64,000 nucleotides of DNA, taken from contig CAWIOF010000004.1 in assembly GCA_963837715.1 (NCBI GenBank), positions 1,178,001 to 1,242,000 of the forward strand. Direction: 5' to 3'. The stretch comes from JANYLB01 sp963837715. GTDB taxonomy: Bacteria > Actinomycetota > Acidimicrobiia > IMCC26256 > JANYLB01. The notes below the pieces were generated by a model. That model saw only the letters and a program-made list of their open reading frames with translations. It was not told the origin of the DNA and searched no databases. Shown in pieces: positions 8,684-17,853 of the stretch (position 1 is the stretch's first letter; each line of letters starts with the position of its first letter). The position numbers were made by a program, and so were the translations under genes.

Positions 8684-9730
8684 CCTCGCATCGCGTCTTG
8701 GTCGCGATGAGCGGCGGCGTCGATTCGTCGGTCGCTGCCGCGCTGCTCGTCGAGGCCGGGTCACGACGTGACCGGGGTGACCCTCAAGCTCTGGGGCGGC
8801 GATTCCGACTCCGGCTGCTGCAGCGTGTCCGACGTCGAGGACGCGCGTCGCGTCGCGGCGCAGCTCGACATCCCGCACTACGTGTTCGACTATTCGACCG
8901 CATTCAACGAGCGCGTGGTCGACCCGTACGTCGACTGCCTACTCGAGCGGGAGCACGCCCAACCCGTGCGTCGAGTGCAACCGGCACATCAAGTTCGGCC
9001 TGCTCCTCGACCGGGCCGACGCGCTCGGGTGCGCCGTGCTCTCGACCGGTCACCACGCGCGCCGCGTGCGCGACGAACGCGGCGTTGCGCAGCTCCATCG
9101 GGCGGTCGACTCCGCCAAGGATCAGTCGTACGTGCTCGCGATGCTCACCGGCCCGCAGCTCGAGCGGCTGCGAGTTCCCGGTCGGCGAGCTCACGAAGTC
9201 CGACGTGCGTGCGCACGCGGCGCGCCTCGGACTGCGCACGGCGACGAAGCCCGACAGCCAAGACGTGTGCTTCATCACCCGGGGTGGACGGGAGCAGTTC
9301 CTCGCCGCCCGCGTTCCCGCCCGGGCCGGGGCGATCCACGACACCTCCGGGAAGGTGCTCGGGTCTCACGACGGCATCGCGCGCTTCACGATCGGCCAGC
9401 GGCGTGGTCTCGGCATCGCGGCAGGAGAACGACGCTTCGTGGTCGACATCGACGCGCCGTCGGCGACCGTGACGGTGGGCCGGCCGACCGACCTCCTGCG
9501 CGAGGAGCTTCGAGTCACCGACGTGCACGTTCGTGCACGAGGCACCCGCGCCCGGCGCGGAGGTCCTGGTGCAGGTGCGAGCGCACGGCCACGTCGCACC
9601 GGGTCGCTACACCGCGGGAGCGACGGGCCCCGCGATCGTGTTCACCGACCCGCAGCCGCGGGTCGCACCCGGTCAGCTCATCGCGTTCTACGACGGCCCC
9701 GCCGTGGTCGGCAGCGCGGTCGCGACCTGA
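8680..9730 (+). CDS. mnmA: tRNA-specific 2-thiouridylase (four frameshifts)
   Basis: Transfers sulfur to U34 of Lys, Glu and Gln tRNAs using ATP and sulfur supplied through IscS. The N-terminal PP-loop SGGVDSSVAAALL is intact. The first catalytic cysteine is in NPCVECN and the second in DSQDVCFI. The GQRRGLG loop and C-terminal beta-barrel (APGQLIAFYDG) are also present. Frame breaks, each net +1, lie near 8760, 8955, 9172 and 9530; corrected length is 348 residues, normal for the family. The start ATG overlaps the iscS stop by four bases. It converges on the membrane-protein gene with a 15-base gap. Confidence 0.9.
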
Positions 9731-9745
9731 GCGATCGCCCGGGAG

Positions 9746-10624
9746 TCACGCTCGGGCAGGAAGGCGCCGTTCGGCTGCGTGCGCGAGCAGTTCGCGGGGG
9801 CGCACCGGGGCGAACAGCGCGCGGGGTGTGGTCACCAGACGGGCGCCGCGCCGGTTCGACAGCACGCGTGCGATCGGAATCGCGGTCGTGCGCCTCGATC
9901 GCCACCGACGTGAGCACCGCGCCGAGTCGGAGATCGACGGCCTCCGGCTCCGGTGGAGGTTCACGTGGTGCGATCTCGAGCAGCTGCGGTGTCTTCGCGG
10001 GTGAAGAGCACCGGGTCGGCGAGCGTCATCGGGTCGACGATCACGAGACCGGCCGGGACGAGGATCGCCCACCGTCGGGACAAGGTGTGGAGCGAGCGGG
10101 CGAGGAAGCCGGCGACGACGAACCCGATCACCGAGCGCGATGCCGCCGAACGACGAACGACTCGTCGGCGAGGAGGAGTGGCCCGGTCACCACGCCCGTG
10201 CCGACGAACAGCACCGCGAGCGGCACGGGACCCATCGAGCAGCGCGGGGGGAACCTTGAGCGGGTGGCGGAGCTCGGTGCCGTACGCGCGTTCCCGCTGC
10301 GCACGCGAGCGCGATCGGTGGCGACGCCGCGAGCGCCGCGTTCGCGAGCGTGGCCGCGACGGCGTACGCCGCGGTCCCGAACGGTGCCTCGAGCGCGGCG
10401 AGTGCGCTCACCACCACGAAGAGCGGTGCGAGGGTTCGGAGCGCCGTGAGTGCGATCGGTCGCGGCGCGAGCACCGCGACCACGCCGATGCTCCACGCGC
10501 TCCACAGCAACACCTCGACGACGACGCGCGACGGATCCGACCAGTCGGTGACTGCATCGGCGACCGCCGGTGCCGCGGTGAACGGCAGCGTGATCCATGT
10601 GAAACGGAGAAACCAGATCGTCAT
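9746..10624 (-). CDS. Integral membrane protein of unknown function (several frameshifts)
   Basis: Reads from ATG 10624 with several hydrophobic segments: FTWITLPFTAAPAVADAV, a helix ending SIGVVAVLAP, then LFVVVSALAAL, VPLAVLFVGTGVVTGPLLL and IGFVVAGFLARSL. The C-terminal soluble tail contains VLTSVAIEAHDR and RALFAPVRPRELL. At least five frame breaks are needed to join these pieces, four of them net +1 and one net -1. The remnants fit a hypothetical membrane protein that sits in this neighbourhood. No catalytic motif is visible and I do not recognise a family. It is divergent from the MetE-like gene with overlapping promoters. Confidence 0.6.
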
Positions 10625-10668
10625 ACGAGACGCGCGCGCTCCATTCGGCTGCACCAGAGGGTCGTTCG

Positions 10669-10675
10669 TATACTA
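10669..10675. promoter_or_regulatory. Overlapping divergent -10 boxes
   Basis: TATACT at 10669-10674 points to the plus-strand gene starting at 10685. The same bases read TAGTAT on the minus strand, facing the membrane-protein gene that starts at 10624. Opposite transcription would compete here. No convincing -35 was found for either. Confidence 0.45.
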
Positions 10676-10684
10676 CGGACTTCC

Positions 10685-11720
10685 ATGACGGATCGACCGA
10701 ACGACACGCTCGACGGCCCCCTCGCCCCGCGCTCGTTCCCGGTCTCGCGACGGGCATCGGATCGCTTCCGCACACCGACGCGCGCGCGGCCGCCGAGGTC
10801 TCGCTCGAGTCGACCCCGCGCCTTCCCGCCGCGCCGCAGCTCCCGAACCGCAACGTGCGGGAGCTCATGATCCCGCAATGGGCCGGTGCCCTTCCCGAGG
10901 TCGTGGTCGAAGCCGGCGGTCGTCTGCGACTCGAGCCCGGCGCAGAGGCCACGCCGCCCGAGCCGCGCTTCGACGCGAACTCGCACGGTGGTCTCCTCGC
11001 GTTCGTCGATCTGCTCGCCCAGCAACCGACCCCTCCGGTTCGGATCAAGCTCCAGCTCACCGGGCCGCTCACACTGGGCATCGCGTTGTGCGACGCCGGC
11101 ATGCCGACCGACGGTGGCGTTCCAGCGGGCCGCCGAGGTCGTGCAGGCGTGGATCCCGTTGCTCGAGGGCCTGGTCGCGACCCGCCTTCCCGGTACCCAG
11201 GCCGTGCTCGTGCTCGACGAGCCCGGTCTCGTCGTGTGGCGCGAGTCGGAGGGTCCCATCGAACGCGAGGCCGCGGTCGACCTGCTCTCGGGCTCGCTCG
11301 CCTCGGTGGGTGGAACCGCCGGCGTGCACGTCTGCGGGCGAGGCGACCGCCGGATGGTGCTCGAGGCCGGCCCGCACCTGATCTCGTTCGAGGTCGCCGA
11401 AGACCTGGTCGACGACGGTGGCCTCATCGCCCGCTACCTCGACGGCGGCGGGTGGGTCGCGTGGGGCGCGATCCCGACCGACGGTCCGATCGGCGATTCG
11501 GGCGAGCTCCTCTGGCGTCGACTGGCCGCGGTCTGGTGCGAGCTCACCCGGCGCGGGCTGCGATCCGGTGCTCCTGCGCACGCGAGCCGTGATCACCCCC
11601 GCGTGCGGTCTCGTCGGGCACGGTCCTTCGCAAGCCGCCCGGGCCCTTCGCCTCGCGGGCACGCTGGCCGACCGGGTGCACGACCAAGCTGTCGCCGCCC
11701 GCCTCACCCTCGGAGCCTGA
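10685..11720 (+). CDS. MetE C-terminal-like / UROD-superfamily protein (three frameshifts)
   Basis: About 344 residues when corrected. It starts ATG 10685 and soon shows ATGIGSLPHTDARAAAE, the hallmark opening of the cobalamin-independent methionine synthase C-terminal/UROD fold. Later come KLQLTGPLTLG, VLVLDEPGL, GVHVCG and an ITPACGLVG segment with a cysteine where MetE binds zinc. Breaks lie near 10745 (net -1), 11115 and 11560 (each net +1). A MetE-like protein of this size sits between mnmA and ligA in Mycobacterium tuberculosis too (Rv3015c region), so this is a conserved neighbour. It is too short for a folate-binding MetE; the substrate is unknown. Confidence 0.75.
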
Positions 11721-11800
11721 CCTCCGGTCGAACGCCGCCGGCTCGATCGCTCACCGGTTGGCGTTCCACGTGGTGTCCGCCGGCTCCGCTGCTTCTCCTT
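11721..11800. repeat. Dispersed intergenic repeat, copy 2
   Basis: Begins at the stop codon of the MetE-like gene. It carries CCGGCTCGATCGCTCACCGG and then TGTCCGCCGGCTCCGCTGCT followed by TCTCC. It matches copy 1 closely in both blocks; only the roughly 20 bases between the blocks vary. Confidence 0.78.
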
Positions 11801-11842
11801 CGTCGAATCGGCTGCGCCTGTCCAGCCGATCGGTAGCCTGCG

Positions 11843-13914
11843 ATCAGGCACGTCCCGACGAGCACCGCGGATCTCACGGCCCGCCGCGACGAGCTCGCGG
11901 CGCAGATCGAGCACCACAACGCGCGCTACTTCGAGCACGACGAGCCCGAGATCAGCGACGCCGACTTCGACACGCTCGTGCGCACGCTGCGCGCGCTCGT
12001 CGAAGAGCATCCCGACCTCGACGACCCGGCGCTTCCGATCCACCGCCCCGGCGGGACGTGCCTCGGCGACCTTCGCGCCGGTCCGTCACGTGGTGCCGAT
12101 GCTCTCGCTCGACAACGCGTTCAGTCGCGAGGAGCTCTTCGCGTGGGGTGAACGCCTCGACCGGATCATCGCCGGCACGACGTTCGTCGCCGAACCCAAG
12201 ATGGACGGGCTCGCCATCTCGTTGCTGTACCGCGACGGCCGCCTCGAAGTCGGTGCGACCCGCGGCGACGGCGTAACCGGCGAAGACGTCACTGCGAACG
12301 TCGCGACGATCGCCGGCCTGCCGAAGCGGCTCCGGGGCTCGTCGCCACCCGCCGAGCTCGAGGTGCGGGGTGAGATCTACATGCCCACGTCGAGCTTCGA
12401 GGAGCTGAACCGTCGCCAGGCGGCGGCCGAGGCCCGGCTCTTCGCCAACCCCCGCAACGCGGCGGCAGGGTCGCTCCGCCAGAAGGACCCGTCGATCACC
12501 GCGAGCCGAGACCTCGCGCTCTTCTGCTACCAGCTGGGTGCGAAGGACGGCGGTCCCCGGTTGCGCACGCACACGCGAGACGCTCGCGTGGCTACGTGAG
12601 CTCGGGTTCCCGGTGAACCCGCTCATCGATCGGCACGAGACGCTGGAATCCGTGTACGCGTTCTGCACGTCGATGGAGGAGCAGCGGCACTCGCTCGGCT
12701 ACGAGATCGACGGTGTGGTGGTGAAGGTCGACGACCTCGGCCAGCGTGAGGAGCTCGGCTTCACCAGCCGCGCGCCCCGGTGGGCGATCGCGTACAAGTT
12801 CCCGCCCGAGGAGAAGACCACGAAGCTCCTCGGGATCATGGTCAGCATCGGTCGTACCGGTCGGGCCACACCGTTCGCGCAACTCGAGCCGGTGTTCGTC
12901 GGGGGTTCCACGGTCGGGCTCGCGACGCTCCACAACGAAGACGAGGTCGCGCGGCGCGACGTGCGGGTCGGCGACACCGTCGTCGTCCGCAAGGCCGGCG
13001 ACGTGATCCCCGAGGTGGTCGGTCCGGTCCTCGCGGAGCGGCCGAAGGGACGGCGGCGGTGGAAGTTCCCCGCGAAGTGCCCGGTGTGTGCGGAGCCGAT
13101 GGTGCGGCTCGATGGCGAGGCCAACCACTACTGCGTGAACGTCGACTGCCCGGCGCAACGGGTGCAGCGCATCGTCCACTTCGCGAGCCGCGGCGCGATG
13201 GACATCGAGGGACTCGGCGAGGAACGTGTGGCCCAGTTCGTCGATGCCGGACTCCTCGACGACGCCGGCGACATCTACCGCCTCACGGTGGACCAGCTCG
13301 TGCCGCTCGACCGGATCGCCGAGATCTCGGCGCGCAACCTCGTTGCGGCGATCGAGGCGTCGAAGTCGCGCGGGTTGGCCCGGGTGCTCGTCGGCCTGAA
13401 CATCCGCAACGTCGGACCGACCGCCGCCAACGCGCTGGCCCGATCGCTCGGCAACCTCGAGCGCATCGAGCACGCGACGCCCGAGGAGCTCACCGCGATC
13501 GACGGAGTGGGACCGATCCTCGTCGAGAGCATCGAACGGTTCTTCACCGTCGAAGCCAACCGCCGGATCGTCGACAAGCTCCGCGATGCGGGTGTCGACC
13601 TGGAGGGTCCCCCGCCGGCGGAACCGGTCGACACCGGCGGGATCACCTTCGCCGGGTTGACCTTCGTGCTGACCGGCGGGATGGAGGCCTACACCCGGGA
13701 GACGGCCCAGGCCGCGATCGAGGCGCGGGGTGGCAAGGTGACCGGGAGTGTCTCGAAGAAGACGAGCTTCGTGGTGGTGGGCGAGAATCCGGGGTCGAAG
13801 TTCGCCAAGGCCGAAGCGCTCGGCGTGGCGATCCTCGACGAAGCAGGCTTTACTCGCGTCCTACACGAAGGCGTGAGCGCGATCGATGAGGAAGAGGGAG
13901 CACGCGATGGCTGA
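11843..13914 (+). CDS. ligA: NAD-dependent DNA ligase (two frameshifts, unclear start)
   Basis: Seals nicks during replication, using NAD+. The order is domain Ia/adenylation with the AMP-lysine in EPKMDGLA, then OB fold, a four-cysteine zinc finger (CPVC, then YCVNVDCPAQ), helix-hairpin-helix repeats and a C-terminal BRCT domain (FVLTGGMEAYTRETAQ). Breaks near 12058 and 12577 are both net +1; downstream of 12600 the frame is intact to the end. The N-terminal frame (STADLTARRDELAAQI) runs back to a stop at 11834-11836 with no ATG, GTG or TTG in between; the 5' boundary given is the first possible codon. A TAGCCT box at 11834-11839 suggests a leaderless start close by, so the start codon itself may be damaged. 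Confidence 0.92.
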
Positions 13915-14359
13915 CCAGTCGCTCGTCGGGGTCACCGACGAGCCGTTCGAGATGGCGGTCGAACGGGGCAAGATCCGTGAGTTCGCCCGGGCGACGATGT
14001 CGACGAACCCGGAGTACCTCACCGAGCAGGTGCCGGTGTCGCCACCCACGTTCCTCGCGTCGTCGGCGTTCTGGTCGCCGCCCGGCAACTCGATCTTCTC
14101 GAAGGTGAAGCTCGATCTGCGCCGGGTCCTGCACGGCGGGGTCGAGTACGTCTTCCACGGCCCGCCGCCCGCGGCGGGCACCGAGCTCACCGCCCAGACG
14201 ACCGTGGCCGAGATCTACGAGAAGGACGGCAAGCGCGGCGGCACGATGACGTTCGTCGTCAGCGTCCAGGAGTTCCGCGACGCGAGCGGCACGCTCGTCG
14301 CCGAGGCCCGCAACACCACGATCGAGACCGCGAAGCCCCCGAGCGACGGAGGGAAATGA
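13907..14359 (+). CDS. HadA-like dehydratase subunit (FAS1-type MaoC N-terminal family)
   Basis: 150 residues from ATG 13907, eight bases inside the end of ligA. It shows the half-hot-dog features of the MaoC N-terminal (FAS1-like dehydratase) family: VPVSPPTFLASSAFW, then VLHGGVEYVFHGPPPAAGTE. It lacks the catalytic Asp-His of hydratases, as HadA/HadC-type subunits do. The following gene encodes the catalytic partner and overlaps by ATGA. Together they should form a heterodimeric (3R)-hydroxyacyl-ACP or -CoA dehydratase in fatty acid elongation or beta-oxidation. Confidence 0.8.
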   Translation: MADQSLVGVTDEPFEMAVERGKIREFARATMSTNPEYLTEQVPVSPPTFLASSAFWSPPGNSIFSKVKLDLRRVLHGGVEYVFHGPPPAAGTELTAQTTVAEIYEKDGKRGGTMTFVVSVQEFRDASGTLVAEARNTTIETAKPPSDGGK

Positions 14360-14772
14360 CGATGGGTGTGACCTTCGACGATCTGGCAGTCGGTGCCGAA
14401 GCCGCGCCGCGCACGTTCGGTCCGCTCACGCGTACCGACTTCGTCCGGTACCAGGGGGCGTCGGGCGACTTCAACCCCATTCACCACGACGAGGAGTTCG
14501 CGAAGGCGTCGGGGTTCCCGACCGTGTTCTCGGTCGGGATGTTGCAGGCTGGGATCCTGGCTTCGTTCGCCACCGACTGGCTCGGCGCGAGCAACGTCCG
14601 CCGGTTCGGTGTGCAGTTCCGCGAGCAGGTCTGGCCGGGCGACGAGCTCACGTGCAGCGCCACGGTCGTGGGTCGCGACGACTCCGCCCGGACCGTCGAC
14701 CTCGAGCTGCTGTGCACCCGTCAGACCGGTGGGACCGCGATCAAGGGAACCGCGACGTTCGTCGTCGAGTGA
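14356..14772 (+). CDS. HadB-like MaoC (R)-specific hydratase
   Basis: 138 residues. The MaoC hot-dog signature YQGASGDFNPIHHDEEFA contains the catalytic Asp and His, followed by the SVGMLQAGILA helix. Starts are ATG 14356 (overlapping the stop of the preceding gene) or ATG 14362. It is the catalytic partner of the upstream HadA-like subunit. The acyl chain length and whether the carrier is ACP or CoA cannot be read from sequence. Confidence 0.85.
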   Translation: MTMGVTFDDLAVGAEAAPRTFGPLTRTDFVRYQGASGDFNPIHHDEEFAKASGFPTVFSVGMLQAGILASFATDWLGASNVRRFGVQFREQVWPGDELTCSATVVGRDDSARTVDLELLCTRQTGGTAIKGTATFVVE

Positions 14773-14788
14773 GTTCGGGCGTTTCGAC

Positions 14789-15253
14789 TCAGGCCGTGGT
14801 GCGGAACCCGAAGGTGTAGGTCTTGGCGTCGTCGCGGCTGCGGATCGAAGGCCAGAACACCGCCTGCACCAGGTGGGGCCCGGTCGAGAACCGGGTGAAC
14901 TCCTTCTCGGGTCCCGGCTGGAACACCATCGAGCTCTGCGTCGGTCGGTCGAGCTGATCCTCGGGGATCTCGACGCCGTCGATGATCAGCACCCCTGTGA
15001 GGTCGTCGCGCAGTGCCACGGCGACCGACTGCTGCGGCTTGTTGAGGGTGCCCGGAGCGGGCTGGGTGGAGGCGATCTCGCTCGGGAGCGCGTCGGGATC
15101 GGTCGACGACTTGGTGTCGGATTCCATCCCGACGAAGACCACGAGGCTCGCCACGATCATGAGCCCGATCGCCACGATCGCGAAGCGCCCCGGATGCTCG
15201 AACGCCTTCCGAGGCGGGGGAGTCGCTCCAGCGTTCACGGCTCGTTGGTCCAC
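14789..15253 (-). CDS. Single-pass membrane-anchored hypothetical protein
   Basis: 154 residues. A cytoplasmic N-terminus of about 25 residues precedes one membrane helix (FAIVAIGLMIVASLVVFVGM). An extracytoplasmic domain of about 110 residues follows, with beta-strand pattern (GVLIIDGVEIPEDQLDRP, KTYTFGFRTTA). Not recognised. A GTG at 15253 or 15238 can start it. It converges with the HadB-like gene at 16 bases, and its promoter region borders a repeat copy. Confidence 0.6.
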   Translation of the reverse strand: MDQRAVNAGATPPPRKAFEHPGRFAIVAIGLMIVASLVVFVGMESDTKSSTDPDALPSEIASTQPAPGTLNKPQQSVAVALRDDLTGVLIIDGVEIPEDQLDRPTQSSMVFQPGPEKEFTRFSTGPHLVQAVFWPSIRSRDDAKTYTFGFRTTA

Positions 15254-15280
15254 CCGCCGACGCTATCCGCACCCGGCGGC

Positions 15281-15412
15281 GGGAGAAGCAGCGGAGCGGG
15301 AGAAGCAGCGGAGCGGGAGAAGCAGCGGAGCGGGAGAAGGAGAAGGAGTGGAGCGGGCGGAAAGTGGTCGCGGGCGGCGCAGTGGTGAGCGATCGAGCCC
15401 GTGCAACGGATT
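15281..15412. repeat. Dispersed intergenic repeat, copy 5, with internal tandem expansion
   Basis: In the reverse orientation relative to copies 1-3. The block GGTGAGCGATCGAGCC at its right end matches the family. The other block has been amplified: the 17-base unit GGGAGAAGCAGCGGAGC occurs three times perfectly at 15281-15331, then once in degenerate form to about 15354. It lies between the membrane-anchored protein gene and the PASTA kinase gene. Confidence 0.75.
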
Positions 15413-15466
15413 CGACCTGGAAGAGATGCCACGATCCGTGGTGGTTGCCCCGCTACCGTGACTTGG

Positions 15467-17343
15467 ATGGCATTGAGCGGCGTCGCCGACTTGGTCGGTC
15501 GCGTCCTGGCCGGACGCTACCGCCTTCTCGCCCCGATCGGCACCGGGGCGTCGGGTCGCGTCTACGTCGCCGACGACGTCCGCTTGCGCCGCAAGGTCGC
15601 GGTGAAGGTCCTCCACTCGGCGCTGGCCGAAGACGCCGGGTTCCTCCGTCGGTTCCGGACCGAGGCCCAGCTGGCGGCGTCGCTGCACCACCCGAACATC
15701 ATGGCGGTCTACGACTGGGGTGACGATGTCGTCCCGTTCATGGTCCTCGAGCTCCTCGAGGGCGGTTCGCTGCGGGGGATGCTCGACCACGAGCGCCGCC
15801 TGACTCCGGCGCAGGCCGCCCACGTCGGGCGTCAGGTCGCGGCAGCCCTCGAGTACGCGCACTCCCGCGGGCTCGTGCATCGCGACGTCAAGCCCGCGAA
15901 CCTCCTGTTCGACGAGCACGGCATCGTGCGGGTCGCCGACTTCGGCCTCGCCCGGGCGCTCGCGGAGGCGAGCTGGACGGAGCCGGCCGGGGCCGTGTTG
16001 GGGACCGCCCGGTACGCCGCACCGGAACAGGGTGGTGCGTTCCCGCTCGACGGTCGGGCCGATCTGTACGCGCTCGGTCTCGTGATCATCGAGTCGGTCA
16101 CCGGCCGCGTGCCGCTCGTTGCCGACACCCCCCTCGGGACACTCGCGGCGCGTTCGCACGGTTCGATCGTCGCGCCGGCTGCGCTCGGGCCGCTCTCCGC
16201 GGTGGTGGAGCGGGCCGGTCGGAGTGACCCCGCCGACCGGTACCCGAATGCGGCCACGATGGAGGCCGCGCTCGTCGACGCGGAGGACGCGTTGCCCCCG
16301 GCGGCCCCGCTCAGCCTCGCCGGGATCGGCAGCGTGATCGAAGACCTGCACCCGACGGCGTTGCCGCAGTCGCGTCGGCGTGCGTTCGACCAGGACTCCA
16401 CCGACGAGCCCGACGACGAGATCGAGGTCCTCGACGAGCCGGAGCTCATCAGGGTCACGCGCGAGCGGCGGCCGATCCCCTGGGCGGGCATCGTCGTGTC
16501 GGTCGTGGCGACCGTCGCGCTCCTGGCCGCGGCGTTCGCGCTCGGCGCGTGCGCCCGGTGGCTCGACCGCGGTGCCGAACGTGGTGGGAGTCTCCGCGGC
16601 CGACGCTGAAGCCGCGATGCAGCGGGTCGGACTCGGGATCGAGACTCGTTTCCGCCGCGACCGCGCGCCGAAGGACACCGTCATCGAGCAACTCACCCGT
16701 CCCGGAGTCTGGCAGCCCGACGGTGAACCGGTCGTGGTCGTCGTGTCGCGCGGGCCGAAGGCCGTGACCTTCGCCAACGTGGTCGGTCAGCCGGTCGATG
16801 CTGCCACCACTGCGCTCCAGGGGCTCGGGTTCGTGGTCGACGCGAACGCGCACCAGTTCGACGAACAGGCGCAGGCCGGGACGGTGCTGGCCAGCGACCC
16901 GGCCGGCGAGGCACCACCCGATTCGGTGATCAAGCTGACCGTGAGCGACGGTCCGGCCCCGCGCACGGTGCCCGATGTGGGAGCGGGGGGCACGTTCGCG
17001 GCCGCAGCGGCCGCGCTCGACGCGGTGCAGCTGTCGGCGGCCCAGGTCGATGAGTTCAACGACACGGTGCCGGCAGGACAGGTCCTCGGGACCGACCCCG
17101 CCGCCGGCGCACAGGTACCGCGCGGTACCGCGGTCTCGGTGCGGGTCAGCAAGGGTCCCGATCTCGTGGCGGTTCCCGCGTCGCGCGGGCCAACCGGTCG
17201 AGGCCGTGAGCCAGACCCTCGCTGCACTGGGTCTCCAGGCCTTCGTCCAGGGCAACTACCGGCCTGGCGCTCCGGTCCTCGCCTGCGATCCGCCGGTGGG
17301 CACCATGGTCAAGCGGGGGTCCACGGTCCGCCTGCTCCTCTGA
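15467..17343 (+). CDS. Ser/Thr protein kinase with four PASTA domains (PknB type; two frameshifts)
   Basis: Membrane kinase that senses peptidoglycan fragments. The kinase domain (residues 10-270) has the glycine loop GTGASGRVY, the catalytic lysine in VAVKVLHSAL, HRDVKPANLL, VADFGLA and YAAPEQGG. An acidic linker precedes one membrane helix (IVVSVVATVALLAAAFAL). Four PASTA repeats follow, opening TAVPNVVGVSAADAE, VTFANVVGQPV, RTVPDVGAGG and LVAVPASRGQPV. Two breaks, near 16565 (just after the helix) and 17185 (in PASTA 4), are net +1; corrected length is 624. The ATG at 15467 lies seven bases after TACCGT, so the message is probably leaderless. Confidence 0.9.
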
Positions 17344-17380
17344 TCCCGGGTCGCGCGAGGTCGGAATCGAAAGATGCTGT

Positions 17381-17400
17381 TCAGGACCATCGAGTCCTGA
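17381..17400 (+). terminator. Hairpin after the PASTA kinase gene
   Basis: TCAGGAC (17381-17387) and GTCCTGA (17394-17400) form a perfect 7 bp stem with a six-base loop, 38 bases after the kinase stop. No U-tract. The rest of 17344-17570 has no gene I can support. Confidence 0.5.
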
Positions 17401-17570
17401 CCAGGCTCGAATGAGCCGTGTGACCTACGCCACTCCGCGGCTGCATTCCTTACGATTCCACTCTACGTGGTCGCTGCTGGGCAAGGCAGCCACAAATGGC
17501 CACGGAACGTGATGGCCTCGGGGTGTGGGGTGAGCGGCGCCACGGATGGCGTCGAGGGAGGCAGGCGACG

Positions 17571-17825
17571 ATGCGGCGACCAGCGCACGGAGGCACCAGC
17601 CGGCCCGGCCCGGCCCGGCCGGGGAGCGGCTACGGCCGGCAGGAGCGCACGCGCCCGGCTCCGATGGGCCGCGACGAGTTGTCGACGGATCCGGTGTGGT
17701 GGTTCGAGCGTGAACTCGAGCTCGAGCGGGCCCGACTCGAGGTCGCGCGACGTCGACCGGTCGGCGGACCGCGCGTAGCGCGAATCGAGCGCGCGCCGTA
17801 CCGGCGTGCGCCGCGGGGCCGGTGA
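17571..17825 (+). CDS. Small Arg-rich hypothetical protein
   Basis: 84 residues from ATG 17571, with GGGAGG about ten bases upstream. The N-terminal half is Gly/Pro/Arg-rich and probably disordered. The C-terminal half, WWFERELELERARLEVARRR, is a charged amphipathic helix that looks like selected coding sequence. It ends 29 bases before the MFS exporter start, so the two could be co-transcribed. No family recognised. Confidence 0.45.
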   Translation: MRRPAHGGTSRPGPARPGSGYGRQERTRPAPMGRDELSTDPVWWFERELELERARLEVARRRPVGGPRVARIERAPYRRAPRGR

Positions 17826-17853
17826 AGCACGGTCGGTAGCATCCGGCCACGTC

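Noticed and set aside
7560..9530. Programmed +1 frameshifting in iscS and mnmA
   Set aside because: Breaks share no slippery motif or stop codon, occur up to six times per gene, and hit unrelated genes. Read error fits better; raw reads would decide.
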